From an uncultured Cryomorphaceae bacterium (GTDB taxonomy: Bacteria; Bacteroidota; Bacteroidia; Flavobacteriales; Schleiferiaceae): a DNA stretch of 64,000 nucleotides. The stretch is from NCBI GenBank assembly GCA_913043005.1, contig CAJWKU010000005.1, forward strand, positions 1-64,000, in the 5' to 3' direction. Under the pieces are notes generated by a model. The model had not been told where the DNA came from. It did no database searches and saw only the letters and a program-made list of their open reading frames with translations. Of this stretch, positions 9,344 through 18,298 are shown piece after piece (within the stretch, counting starts at the first letter, position 1; each line of letters starts with the position of its first letter). The translations under genes and the position numbers were made by a program.

Positions 9344-9954
9344 TTGCTCCTTTATATTGGTATAAAGATTTCTCTTTTTTAACAGCTGAGGCTATTAAAA
9401 AGATAAATGCTCTTCCAGCTCATTACGATTTTTGGAATAACCAGATCAATGTCATTTCTAGGAAAGATCAAGACAAAATATGGGAGCATCATATTATTCA
9501 TTCTTTAGTTTTGGGAAATTTGATTCCTAAAACTAAAGGACTTCGGGTATTAGATCTTGGAACGGGTGGTGGGTTTCCAGGAATTCCGTTGGCAATAGCA
9601 TTTCCAGAAATGGAATTCATTTTAGTTGATTCGGTAGGAAAAAAAATAAAAGTTGTGAATGCCATTGTGAAAGATCTGAAACTACAAAATGTGAACGCAA
9701 TTCATGCAAGAGCCGAGAGTTTGGATGATTCTTTTGATATTATAATAACGAGAGCTGTCGCTAGTATTGATAAATTGGTATCTCTAACTGAAAATTTATT
9801 TTTTGACAAAAAAAGTGCTTATATCTATGCACTAAAGGGCGGCGATTTATCAAAGGAAATCCATGGTTTTGATACTCAAATTCACTCCGTGAACAAATGG
9901 CTTAAAGGAAGCTATTTTGATGGGAAATACATCGTTCGGATTAAGGCGTTTTAG
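9331..9954 (+). CDS. rsmG: 16S rRNA (guanine527-N7)-methyltransferase RsmG
   Basis: It methylates G527 in the 530 loop of 16S rRNA using SAM. The 207-residue chain has NQINVISRKDQDKIWEHH (family signature, about 37-54), the SAM-binding LDLGTGGGFPG (about 74-84), and FDIIITRAVASIDKL. The start is a TTG at 9331 inside the end of the glycosyltransferase gene; no in-frame ATG exists near the expected N-terminus, and an in-frame ATG further in would remove the conserved region. The overlap suggests translational coupling. It is convergent with the small membrane protein at 10104, with 149 bases between that show no clear hairpin. Confidence 0.95.
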   Translation: MEKIIAPLYWYKDFSFLTAEAIKKINALPAHYDFWNNQINVISRKDQDKIWEHHIIHSLVLGNLIPKTKGLRVLDLGTGGGFPGIPLAIAFPEMEFILVDSVGKKIKVVNAIVKDLKLQNVNAIHARAESLDDSFDIIITRAVASIDKLVSLTENLFFDKKSAYIYALKGGDLSKEIHGFDTQIHSVNKWLKGSYFDGKYIVRIKAF

Positions 9955-10103
9955 ATCAATTCAACTTGTTTTGGGCGCGACAATGGCACAGCGAATTTAT
10001 TCTATTTGAAACGTAATCTTTTTGCAATTTTTTTCAAGCTATAACTCTGTTTTTCTTTCTTGCGGTTATATTCCCTTTAAGTCGATTCGATATTTTTTAA
10101 AAA

Positions 10104-10310
10104 TCAGCGCTCACATGTCTTCACACCGAAAAAACGTGAAGTCCAGCAAATTCCGGAAATCGAATTATATACAAGCACTAATCCAACAAAACTTTGTAAC
10201 AATGAGAAAAAAGTATAACCATAAATAAAAGCTGCAGGAATTAAAAAAACTGCAACAATGGCTCTTGCCCATCTTTCTGGAGTACTTATGTTTTTAGATA
10301 TGCCTTTCAT
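10104..10310 (-). CDS. Small DUF2892-like inner-membrane protein
   Basis: A 68-residue protein starting with a basic, polar N-terminus (MKGISKNISTPERWARAI), then two hydrophobic segments (about 17-35 and 37-57) and the ending GICWTSRFFGVKTC. This pattern (ERxxR before segment 1, G..C.....G..TC at the end) resembles DUF2892 (YgaP C-terminal-like) membrane proteins. The role of the family is unknown. The ATG at 10310 follows AT-rich sequence and an imperfect -7 box, TAACTTAG, 12 bases upstream. pruA ends 82 bases upstream and reads in the same direction. Confidence 0.7.
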   Translation of the reverse strand: MKGISKNISTPERWARAIVAVFLIPAAFIYGYTFFSLLQSFVGLVLVYNSISGICWTSRFFGVKTCER

Positions 10311-10391
10311 ATTAATTATTTTCTAAGTTAGAAATGTTTTTATTCTACCTAAATGTGCTTCAAAGTAGATTTACGTTATTTTGAAATCGAT

Positions 10392-12017
10392 TCAACCCAT
10401 ATGAGGATATTTATAATCTGTTGGAGGGACAAGTGTTTCTTTTATAGTTCTTGGTGAAACCCATCTTAGTAGATTCAGAATTGATCCAGCTTTATCATTA
10501 GTTCCTGAGCCTCTTGCACCACCAAATGGCTGTTGACCCACTACTGCGCCAGTGGGTTTATCATTCACATAAAAATTTCCAGCTGCAAATCTTAATGCAT
10601 GAGTTGCTTCATTTATCACATTTCGATTTTTAGCAAAGATTGCTCCGGTCAAAGCATATTCTGATGTTTTATTAACTAAATCTATCGTTTCGCTCCAATC
10701 AGAATCTGCATAGACATAAATAGTTAAAACAGGCCCAAATATTTCCTCACACATTGTTTTGAAAAGAGGTTCTTTTGCTTTAATAATTGTTGGAGTGATA
10801 AAGTAACCATTTGTTTTATCGTAATCCCCGCCAAGGATTATATCTGCATCGCTGCTTCGCTTAACTTCATCAATATATCCTGATATTTTATTAAATGCAC
10901 GTTCATCAATGACGGCAGTAATAAAGTTTGAGGGGTCTCCAGGGCTGCCCATTTTAAAACTACTAACTTGATCAATGAGTATGTTTTTAACATCAGGCCA
11001 TAATGATTCAGGGATATAAGCTCTGGACGCTGCCGAGCACTTTTGACCTTGAAATTCAAATGCTCCGCGGCTCATACCTGTTGCAATTTCAGCTGGATCA
11101 GCTGAAGAATGCGCCAAAATAAAATCCTTTCCCCCTGTTTCTCCAACTATTCGGGGATAAGCTTTGTATAAATTAATATTGTTTCCAATCTCTTTCCATA
11201 AATGTTTAAATACGAATGTCGAACCTGTAAAATGCAGGCCAGCAAAACTTGGGTGTTTAAACACAACTTCTCCAAAACTTGGCCCATCAGTATAAACTAG
11301 ATTTATAACACCATCTGGTAATCCAGCTTTTCTAAATATTTCCATGATTACCCATGAGGAATAAATTTGACTATCGGCAGGTTTCCAAACTACTACATTC
11401 CCCATCAAAGCAGCAGACGCAGGTAGATTCCCAGCAATCGCGGTAAAATTAAAAGGTGTTATGGCAACAACGAACCCCTCTAATGCTCGATATTCCATTC
11501 TGTTCCATAATCCTTCTTGGCTAACAGGTTGATTCTCATAAATTTCTTGCATAAAATTAGCGTTGAATCTCAAAAAGTCTGCAAATTCGCATGCAGCGTC
11601 AATTTCTGCCTGATGAACTGTTTTCGATTGAGCTAACATTGTTGCCGCATTAATCTTTGCACGGTATACTCCAGAGACCATATCTGCCGCTTTTAGGAAA
11701 ATAGCAGCTCTTTCATTCCATGGTAAAGATGACCATTCGTCATGAACTGCTAATGATGAATTTATTGCATCTTCTACATGCTTTTTAGTTCCATAATGAA
11801 ATTGTCCAATTTTTCTTTTATGGTCATGTGGTGGGTGGCAATCACGAATATCATTTGTTCTAACTTCTTTCCCATTTATGAACATAGGAATATCTACAGA
11901 TTCTTTTAGCATGGATTCATAGGTATTGAGCAGAGTTTTCCTACTATTAGTCCCCGGTGCATAGCTATCAATTACTTCGTTAATTGCCTTTGGAATCTGA
12001 AATTTGCCGTTAGCCAT
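10392..12017 (-). CDS. pruA: L-glutamate gamma-semialdehyde (1-pyrroline-5-carboxylate) dehydrogenase
   Basis: It oxidises glutamate semialdehyde, formed from proline via pyrroline-5-carboxylate, to glutamate with NAD+. The 541-residue length and motifs fit the single-function P5CDH family: AITPFNFTAIAGN (186-198), GSTFVFKHLW, the general base in VGETGGKDF (E293) and the catalytic cysteine in FQGQKCSAASR (C327). The C-terminal GGARGSGTNDKAG and SPRTIKE are also P5CDH features. Proline dehydrogenase is not in the window and must be a separate gene. It lies 37 bases after the phosphatase gene and may be transcribed with it. Confidence 0.97.
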   Translation of the reverse strand: MANGKFQIPKAINEVIDSYAPGTNSRKTLLNTYESMLKESVDIPMFINGKEVRTNDIRDCHPPHDHKRKIGQFHYGTKKHVEDAINSSLAVHDEWSSLPWNERAAIFLKAADMVSGVYRAKINAATMLAQSKTVHQAEIDAACEFADFLRFNANFMQEIYENQPVSQEGLWNRMEYRALEGFVVAITPFNFTAIAGNLPASAALMGNVVVWKPADSQIYSSWVIMEIFRKAGLPDGVINLVYTDGPSFGEVVFKHPSFAGLHFTGSTFVFKHLWKEIGNNINLYKAYPRIVGETGGKDFILAHSSADPAEIATGMSRGAFEFQGQKCSAASRAYIPESLWPDVKNILIDQVSSFKMGSPGDPSNFITAVIDERAFNKISGYIDEVKRSSDADIILGGDYDKTNGYFITPTIIKAKEPLFKTMCEEIFGPVLTIYVYADSDWSETIDLVNKTSEYALTGAIFAKNRNVINEATHALRFAAGNFYVNDKPTGAVVGQQPFGGARGSGTNDKAGSILNLLRWVSPRTIKETLVPPTDYKYPHMG

Positions 12018-12054
12018 AGTTTTGATGAATTAGTTAATCTTTTTAAATGAGACG

Positions 12055-12696
12055 TTAAAGATCGGACTGAATAGTCGGTTGACGAATTATTTCTATAATT
12101 TTCCCATTCGGTTCCATTAAAATACCAGTTAGACCGCCACCAACCCAACATCCTGTGTCAATTCCCCATGAATTTGACTCTGGAAAAAATCTTGGTTGAT
12201 TAGAGTCTTGAATTACATGTCCAAATATTTGAAGTTTTCCAATATTTTTTATTCTCGATCGATTGTTTAAAATACTATTTGGTGAGTCTAAGTCAATATT
12301 ATCATTTTGATTTGCAGCTATACCTGCATGTGTAATGACAATATCATCATTTTCCCAGATCGTAGGTAAATTGCATATCCATTTCAATGTTTTTTTGACG
12401 TTTAGGCTATGCAATCGAATATCTTTTTTGAGATTTTTCCAGTTAGCATATTTATCCCCTTTTAAAAAGGCATTAAAAACCATTTGCTCATGATTTCCTT
12501 TTAAAACGATTACCGATTCAGGAAATTTATTTGACAATTTCCTCAGATAGCGAAGGGTTTTCCCACTATGCAATCCCTTATGGATCAAATCGCCGAGAAA
12601 AATTAAAATAGAAGTTTCGTGGTTCCAATAATTCCTGACTAAACTTTTTAATGTGTGAACGCAACCATGAATATCGCCGATTACAAGAATATTCAT
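12055..12696 (-). CDS. Calcineurin-like metallophosphatase (PPP/ApaH type)
   Basis: A 213-residue phosphoesterase with the two-metal motifs in order: GDIHG (7-11), GDLIHKG (35-41), GNHE (67-70), and histidines in ITHAG and FGHVI. The canonical second motif is GDxVDRG; here HK replaces DR. Possible substrates are phosphoproteins (PrpA-like) or dinucleoside polyphosphates (ApaH-like), and the sequence does not decide. It lies between dnaN (17-base gap) and pruA, in the same direction as the gld cluster. Confidence 0.85.
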   Translation of the reverse strand: MNILVIGDIHGCVHTLKSLVRNYWNHETSILIFLGDLIHKGLHSGKTLRYLRKLSNKFPESVIVLKGNHEQMVFNAFLKGDKYANWKNLKKDIRLHSLNVKKTLKWICNLPTIWENDDIVITHAGIAANQNDNIDLDSPNSILNNRSRIKNIGKLQIFGHVIQDSNQPRFFPESNSWGIDTGCWVGGGLTGILMEPNGKIIEIIRQPTIQSDL

Positions 12697-12713
12697 AGCT
12701 TAAAGTTTGAGTT

Positions 12714-13835
12714 TTAGGTGTTGAGCATAACTGGCATTACAAGCATCAAAATCTCTTCACCTTCGTCAAGGCCTCCATCCGGGAGCAAAATCCCTGCTCT
12801 ATTCGGTGCAGACATTTCGATAATAACTTCGTCGCTCTCTAAGTTCGTTAACATTTCAACAAGAAATCTACTATTGAAACCAATTTCCATATCTGTTCCT
12901 TGATAATTACAGGTTAGACGTTCATTTGCTTTATTAGAAAAATCTAGATCTTCTGCGGAAATATGTAATTCATTACCAGCGACTTTTAGTTTGACCTGAT
13001 GGGTAGTTTTGTTCGAGAATATACTGATTCGTTTCACACTGGACAATAATGCCATCCTATCAGCAACTAAGTGATTTGGATTCTCTTTTGGTATTACCGC
13101 TTGAAAGTTAGGGTACTTGCCATCTATAAGTCGACAAAGTAAAGTTACTTCGCCATATGTGAATTGAGCATTTTGATCCGTATAAGAAATAGACACATTA
13201 TTTTCACTGGAGCCCAAAGTTGTTTTTAAGAGTGTCAAAGGTTTTTTCGGTAAAATCAATTCAGCAGTTGAAGGTGCTAAAATATCTTTTCTCGAATATC
13301 TGACCAGCTTGTGAGCATCTGTGGCAACAAATGTCAGTCCCTCATTCGTGAATTGAAAGAAAACACCGCTCATTACAGGTCTTAAGTCATCATTCCCAGC
13401 AGCGAAAAGAGTTTTGTTTATTGCAGTTCCGAGTGTTTTTTCTGATATATTAATCGAATCCGCTTCATTCAACGATGCAGATTTAGGATATTCAGAAGGA
13501 TCAATATACGCCAATGCATATTTCCCAAAATCACTACTTACTTCGAGGGAATGACTACTTGAATTTAAGGTGAAAGTTAAAGGTTGTTCAGGAAAGCTTT
13601 TAACCGTATCCAGTAGGATCTTTGCAGGAACAGCCGCTTTGATTTCCTCAGAGGAATCGACAGCAACGACAGTTGTCATTGTGGTTTCTAAATCTGAGGC
13701 AGTAATGGTTAGCTTCCCCGGGGTTAAGTGAACAAGGAAGTGATCAAGAATGGGAAGAGTATTATTCGATTGGATTACACCACTAACAGTTTGAAGTGAA
13801 CGCAATAACTGGCCGCTGGATACAATAAATTTCAT
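12714..13835 (-). CDS. dnaN: DNA polymerase III sliding clamp (beta subunit)
   Basis: The ring-shaped clamp that tethers DNA polymerase III to DNA. The 373-residue length and three-domain architecture fit, with N-terminal MKFIVSSGQLLRSLQTVSGVI, the middle AAGNDDLRPVMSGVFF and VATDAHKLVRY, and the C-terminal ILLPDGGLDEGEEILMLVMPVML, which forms the partner-binding pocket. It is not next to an origin or dnaA here; in Flavobacteriia it follows gldG, as seen. A near-match box (TTACTTTG) lies 4 bases before the ATG, so a separate start inside the upstream gene's end is possible. The gap to the DUF4340 gene is 12 bases. Confidence 0.98.
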   Translation of the reverse strand: MKFIVSSGQLLRSLQTVSGVIQSNNTLPILDHFLVHLTPGKLTITASDLETTMTTVVAVDSSEEIKAAVPAKILLDTVKSFPEQPLTFTLNSSSHSLEVSSDFGKYALAYIDPSEYPKSASLNEADSINISEKTLGTAINKTLFAAGNDDLRPVMSGVFFQFTNEGLTFVATDAHKLVRYSRKDILAPSTAELILPKKPLTLLKTTLGSSENNVSISYTDQNAQFTYGEVTLLCRLIDGKYPNFQAVIPKENPNHLVADRMALLSSVKRISIFSNKTTHQVKLKVAGNELHISAEDLDFSNKANERLTCNYQGTDMEIGFNSRFLVEMLTNLESDEVIIEMSAPNRAGILLPDGGLDEGEEILMLVMPVMLNT

Positions 13836-13847
13836 ATTACAAAGTAA

Positions 13848-14849
13848 TTACTCAAATGTTAGAAATGCATGATAACTTTTCAACACATGTTGAAGCCCAA
13901 ATCGTTGAGTCAAAACAAAGCGGCCGTCACTAATAAAAGCATAGTATCTATCGGGGTCGTAGCGTTGAGGCTTACCATCGCTGTCCAGCCAATCAGGCCC
14001 GCCTGGAACTCGGTGAATTTTCATTTCAATTATATTTCCGTCGATATATGTCACTTTAAATATACCTACGGGAGGAGTTGTTTGGATAGAATCACTTTTA
14101 CTCCATGCCTTGTCAGTCGGTATGATCATTCCTTCATATTGAGCTCTTTTAATTCCTTTCATAAAGGCTTGGCTTGACATATTATCTGCGTTTAAATTTA
14201 TACCTGATGGTCCAATGAGATTAAATCGATTATTTTCTTTAATTAATTTGAAGGATGTACTGTCAGGATAGGAGACCTCAACACTTGCAATTTCTTTTTT
14301 ATATGACCATATTTCTCTTGTTCTCCAAAGATCCTCTCTTATGAAGAATCTACTGGATAAATACCCGTTGAATCCAGGTATATGAGTAGCTACTGGAGTT
14401 TCAAAACCGTCCATAAGCATATATGTTCCCAGTTGATCCGGTGTTTCTGTTCCAACCGTAAATGATTTAGCTATTTTATTATCAATATATAAGTCTACAT
14501 GCTTGCCATAAGTAGCCATGGTTTTGAGAATTCTTGGCAAAGCAGATTTTTGGGGGAAATTTCGAAGTCGAATTCGATGAATTGTTTCGAGAAGAACTTC
14601 AATTGCATCAGGTCTCGCTTTAAATGAATTATTCACTAACCATGTATTATTTTTTTGACGACTTAAAAAAACAGTATCAGGGCTTTTATCCCAGATTAAG
14701 ATTTTTGTCACGGCTGATGTGTCATTTAATGAAAAATTATAAAAATCATCGTGGTCTTTGGATCTGATTTCATGAATGAATATGAAAATCACAGTAAAAA
14801 AAAATATTAATGTAATGCCTAGAATAAGTTTAATATAAAATTTCATCAT
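13848..14849 (-). CDS. DUF4340 domain protein in the gldFG cluster
   Basis: A 333-residue protein with one N-terminal membrane segment (about 8-27) and a large domain outside the cytoplasm. KILIWDKSPDTVFLSRQ and NTWLVNNSFKARPDAIEVLLETI match the usual start of DUF4340 domains (repeats of a substrate-like domain found beside ABC-2 transporter genes). Its start overlaps the end of gldG by 4 bases, and dnaN follows after 12 bases. The coupling suggests it works with the GldF-GldG complex; no activity is known. Start ambiguity: ATG at 14849 or 14846. Confidence 0.8.
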   Translation of the reverse strand: MMKFYIKLILGITLIFFFTVIFIFIHEIRSKDHDDFYNFSLNDTSAVTKILIWDKSPDTVFLSRQKNNTWLVNNSFKARPDAIEVLLETIHRIRLRNFPQKSALPRILKTMATYGKHVDLYIDNKIAKSFTVGTETPDQLGTYMLMDGFETPVATHIPGFNGYLSSRFFIREDLWRTREIWSYKKEIASVEVSYPDSTSFKLIKENNRFNLIGPSGINLNADNMSSQAFMKGIKRAQYEGMIIPTDKAWSKSDSIQTTPPVGIFKVTYIDGNIIEMKIHRVPGGPDWLDSDGKPQRYDPDRYYAFISDGRFVLTQRFGLQHVLKSYHAFLTFE

Positions 14850-16558
14850 GAGAATTTCGAGAATCTTTGTTTTCGAATTATTTTATAGAGCAATCCAAAG
14901 ATTAGAATTAAAACTATAGGCCCAAAAGCATTTAAGCCTATTAAATAGTTTTTTTGTCGATTAATTCTCTGCATATCTAATAGCCTTAGAGCTACTTCGC
15001 GACCTCTTACTTCTATTAAGCCCTCACTATCTAACATATGATCAATAGCATTCAGTATGAAGTCAGAATTACCATATTGGCGTTGAGTAAATTGATCAAA
15101 ACCTAAAGGTAGTGGAGAACCTCTGGGAATGTCAGAACGCACTAAATTTCTCTGATTTTTAATAAAGTCACCATCTGAAATAACCAAGAGTTTAGCATTA
15201 GACGCTTTTTTAGGAGGATTTTTGAAATCCGTATTCTGCAATATTCGGTTGGCATAAAAAGAGGGAAGTGCACCCTCAAGTAAAATGGCTGTAATAAGAG
15301 ATTTATCTATAAATTTAGATTGATCAGGTTCATTGTATAATGTTGCAAGTGAAACTCTTCCTGGCATCGATTGTCTTCGACTGTAAGGGGAGGTAAATAA
15401 TAGAGGTATTTTTCTTACCCCTGGCGATCTAATGCTGTCCATTGCCGTTGCAAATTCTAATTTTATCGCGTTCAAATTTTTTCCGATTGGATGATTTGTT
15501 TGTGGTAAAATAAGAGGGAAATATAGCCACGGAATTATCGATTTTCTGTCATTTAGAGTTGCGCAGACCATGTCCTGAATCAGACTAGTGTTAATTCTAA
15601 CGCCATAATTAAACAAAGGATCACTTAAATTAATTCTGTCTAAAATTGGGTATGCTAAAAATTCAGGAGAATAGCTTAAAGAGTCCATATCTGCATAAAC
15701 AGCATCTAGCATAAATATCCCTTTGCCATTATTCATCAAATACTGATCAATTAACCAAATGTCTAACTCGGAAAACCTTTGTCTTGGTTTAGCTAAAACT
15801 ATCAAGTCAAAACTGTTTAACAAAATGACTTGCTTATTTAGGTCTGGCTCTCCGGTTATGGTATCAATTGGAAATTCTCTTAAGTTAAAATGATCAACGT
15901 CATATGATTTTGAAAGAGATAATTCTAATGATGCTGTTTCAATCGGGCTCAATTCGTTGTGTCCCTGCAATATTGCAATGCTAGGTCGGTATGTTTTGGT
16001 TAATCCTTTTATAGCACTAGCTAATGTGTACTCTAGATTTTGAATTGACGCATTAATTTGTGCATCAGGGTTAGATGCAAATTGCTCTAAAAGCAATGAA
16101 ATGGGCCATTCATTATCTCGAAATGAAACAATTGCACCAGGAAATATTTGTTGTTCACGAACTCCATCACTTTCTTCAACTTTTATTTGAATAGCAGAAA
16201 GTCCTGCATTCCTAAGTTGAGTATATGTGTCTCTCCTTGCTTTTGAATTTAGGTTTTCAGATGGATCGATTAATACGTATTTAATATCAGGATTTTTTGC
16301 ACGAAATTCTTCTAGCATTCTTATGGTCTCAAATTTCAAACGTTGAAAACCTGCCGGAAAATCTCCTTCTAGATATACAGAAAAAAGCATGGGGTCTTCA
16401 ACTTTTTCGATGAGCTTTAAAGTCGAACGACTTAAACTAAATCTTTTGTCCTGGGTTAAATCAATTCTTATTGGAATAAATTCTGATAAGAAAACAGATA
16501 TTATGCTAAATAAAAGGACAGCGCCAAATTTTAATAGGTCTATTTTTCTCATACTCAA
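14846..16558 (-). CDS. gldG: Gliding motility-associated ABC transporter auxiliary protein GldG
   Basis: A 570-residue membrane protein with an N-terminal membrane segment (about 8-27), the opening ...FIPIRIDLTQDKRFSLSRST typical of GldG/ABC_transp_aux proteins, a large periplasmic domain (about 45-535), and a C-terminal membrane segment (about 540-560). In Flavobacterium johnsoniae GldA, GldF and GldG form a putative ABC transporter needed for gliding; its substrate is unknown. It lies 6 bases after gldF and overlaps the DUF4340 gene. The ATPase gldA is not in this window. Related transporters occur in non-gliding Bacteroidota, so gliding itself cannot be concluded. Confidence 0.93.
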   Translation of the reverse strand: MSMRKIDLLKFGAVLLFSIISVFLSEFIPIRIDLTQDKRFSLSRSTLKLIEKVEDPMLFSVYLEGDFPAGFQRLKFETIRMLEEFRAKNPDIKYVLIDPSENLNSKARRDTYTQLRNAGLSAIQIKVEESDGVREQQIFPGAIVSFRDNEWPISLLLEQFASNPDAQINASIQNLEYTLASAIKGLTKTYRPSIAILQGHNELSPIETASLELSLSKSYDVDHFNLREFPIDTITGEPDLNKQVILLNSFDLIVLAKPRQRFSELDIWLIDQYLMNNGKGIFMLDAVYADMDSLSYSPEFLAYPILDRINLSDPLFNYGVRINTSLIQDMVCATLNDRKSIIPWLYFPLILPQTNHPIGKNLNAIKLEFATAMDSIRSPGVRKIPLLFTSPYSRRQSMPGRVSLATLYNEPDQSKFIDKSLITAILLEGALPSFYANRILQNTDFKNPPKKASNAKLLVISDGDFIKNQRNLVRSDIPRGSPLPLGFDQFTQRQYGNSDFILNAIDHMLDSEGLIEVRGREVALRLLDMQRINRQKNYLIGLNAFGPIVLILIFGLLYKIIRKQRFSKFS

Positions 16559-16564
16559 AATGGA

Positions 16565-17296
16565 CTACCAATTACGGGACTTAAGTACGGTTTTAGATGC
16601 ACTTAGGAAAGTATAACTCAGCGCTATGAAATAAATCACATCTCTGAGATCTATGACTCCACGACTTATGGATGTATAGTGTTCATTAATGCCTAACTTC
16701 ATCCAGAATAGCCCTGAAAATTTTAGAGCATCTAAATTAGCCAGTTGTTCAAATCCCGAATAGAAAAATAAACAAAACAATAAGGCAGTGACGAATGCTA
16801 CAATGGAATTCTGGGTAAGAGATGAGGCGAATAGAGATATGCTCAAATAGCTGGCAGCAAGCAATAATAATCCAATATACGAGCCTGCTAAAGATCCAAA
16901 ATCAAGATTTCCAACTGGATTACCGAAAGCATACAATGTGATTCCATAAATAAAGGTTGGTAATAAAGCAAAAAGAATAAGAGACATCCCTGCAGCCCAT
17001 TTTCCAATGATTATTTGCCATTCAGTTATGGGCTTTGTAAACAACCATTCAATGGTTCCAGATTGTTTCTCTTCAGAAATCATTCTCATTCCAATAGCAG
17101 GGATTAAGAACATAAAAACCCATGGGGATAACATAAATAAGCCATCTAATTGAGCATATCCAGTTTCAATCAAATTAAATGGAACATCAAGAATCCAAAG
17201 AAATATTCCATTCAACCCAAGATAAGAGCAAATAATAAGAATCCCAGTTGAGGATTGGAAAAAGGCATGAAACTCTTTTTTCACCAGTGCCAGCAT
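16565..17296 (-). CDS. gldF: Gliding motility-associated ABC transporter permease GldF
   Basis: An ABC-2 type permease with six predicted membrane segments. After MLALVKKEFHAFF the first segment starts, and EEKQSGTIEWLFTKPITEWQIIIGKW is the characteristic cytoplasmic loop of this transporter class. An upstream in-frame GTG at 17323 would add nine residues (252 in all), but I prefer the ATG at 17296, giving 243 residues, because GldF proteins normally begin at this point and are about 240 long. It is the first gene of gldF-gldG-DUF4340-dnaN. The gap up to 17419 is free of genes and holds only an imperfect -7 box. Confidence 0.92.
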   Translation of the reverse strand: MLALVKKEFHAFFQSSTGILIICSYLGLNGIFLWILDVPFNLIETGYAQLDGLFMLSPWVFMFLIPAIGMRMISEEKQSGTIEWLFTKPITEWQIIIGKWAAGMSLILFALLPTFIYGITLYAFGNPVGNLDFGSLAGSYIGLLLLAASYLSISLFASSLTQNSIVAFVTALLFCLFFYSGFEQLANLDALKFSGLFWMKLGINEHYTSISRGVIDLRDVIYFIALSYTFLSASKTVLKSRNW

Positions 17297-17418
17297 TAGA
17301 TATATTTTTTCATTTATTTCCACTCATATTTAAATGCGAAAAAGCGATAATAAGAGATTCAAATTTCGTGAAATATTATGAATTTATCGCAGTGATAAGG
17401 TTTGATTTAATTCGCGAC

Positions 17419-18225
17419 TTATTTTATTTGTAATTCAATGGGGTCGTGAATAACGATACCCAGCAAACTAGCAGCAGAATTAGAACCACCAAGCCCAGGT
17501 TCGATGATCCCAATTTCTAGAAAACCTGCACGATTTATTTTGAGATATAGGGATCCTGTTTCTGTCATTTCTTCTCTACTAGAAATCCAATTTTTTATTT
17601 TTCTTCCTCTAGCGATAGCTACAAATTCTCTCTCTTTACTCCATTTTTTTAACCAATCTTCATTTGCATTAGTTACTAATTGTCCAAAGTGATCTATGTA
17701 TTGAACATGAACAATAGCCGTATTTTCATTTCTTATTTCGGGATGTATAGTTTGGAGTTTCTTAAAATGGCTTAAAGGCTTTCCAATAGTTTCAAATCGC
17801 CCCTTATTTAATAAATGAACCGCAGTAACTGCAATCTGACTTTCAGATTCAATTAACTCTGGACGATTTTTTAGCTCTATTTGAACGGCGTTACTAATAT
17901 TTAGATCTGGCCGAATTAAAGAAAGTCCTCCATGATTAGGTGCAAGAAAAAAATGATCATCGAACTCAATGGCAATGATTTCCATATCAGATGGAGTCAT
18001 ACTGTCGACAAGAACAATGTGTATGCTACCTTTTGGAAATGATTTGTATGCTTCCCTGACAATATATGCAGCTTCAAGATGGTCTCTAGGGCTGATGCTA
18101 TTTGTTATTTCTATTAATGGTGCCGCCACACCAGATTTAAGCATTTCGGAATAAATTATTCCTCGTACAATCGCTCCATCAGGATCTTTCCATCCATAGT
18201 CACTAGTAAGAGTTACGATTGGCAT
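17419..18225 (-). CDS. S-adenosyl-L-methionine hydrolase (hydroxide adenosyltransferase, DUF62)
   Basis: A 268-residue member of the SAM-dependent fluorinase/chlorinase superfamily. Ordinary bacterial members split SAM with water into adenosine and methionine. The signature TLTSDYGWKDPDGA (6-19) and PRDHLEAAYIVREAY, VLVDSMTP and FLAPNHGGLSL (about 130-140) are visible, and the C-terminal beta domain carries GFLEIGIIEPG. I see no sign of a halogenase-specific insertion, so the hydroxide-type activity is inferred. It reads toward gldF with a 122-base gap and is divergent from purC. Confidence 0.9.
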   Translation of the reverse strand: MPIVTLTSDYGWKDPDGAIVRGIIYSEMLKSGVAAPLIEITNSISPRDHLEAAYIVREAYKSFPKGSIHIVLVDSMTPSDMEIIAIEFDDHFFLAPNHGGLSLIRPDLNISNAVQIELKNRPELIESESQIAVTAVHLLNKGRFETIGKPLSHFKKLQTIHPEIRNENTAIVHVQYIDHFGQLVTNANEDWLKKWSKEREFVAIARGRKIKNWISSREEMTETGSLYLKINRAGFLEIGIIEPGLGGSNSAASLLGIVIHDPIELQIK

Positions 18226-18231
18226 AAATTG

Positions 18232-18239
18232 TACTTTTG
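18232..18239 (+). promoter_or_regulatory. -7 box for purC
   Basis: TACTTTTG matches TAnnTTTG exactly, 59 bases before the purC ATG at 18299. The leader would be about 55 bases, the longest predicted here. It holds no obvious riboswitch or hairpin. Confidence 0.42.
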
Positions 18240-18298
18240 GAACTGTAAAAGTAATAGCTTAGCGCCACTAACTGCTAAATGCAAATAATTAGATATCT

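Noticed and set aside
10022-10228. 68-residue frame opposite the small membrane protein
   Set aside because: It overlaps the DUF2892-like gene on the other strand and has no family resemblance.
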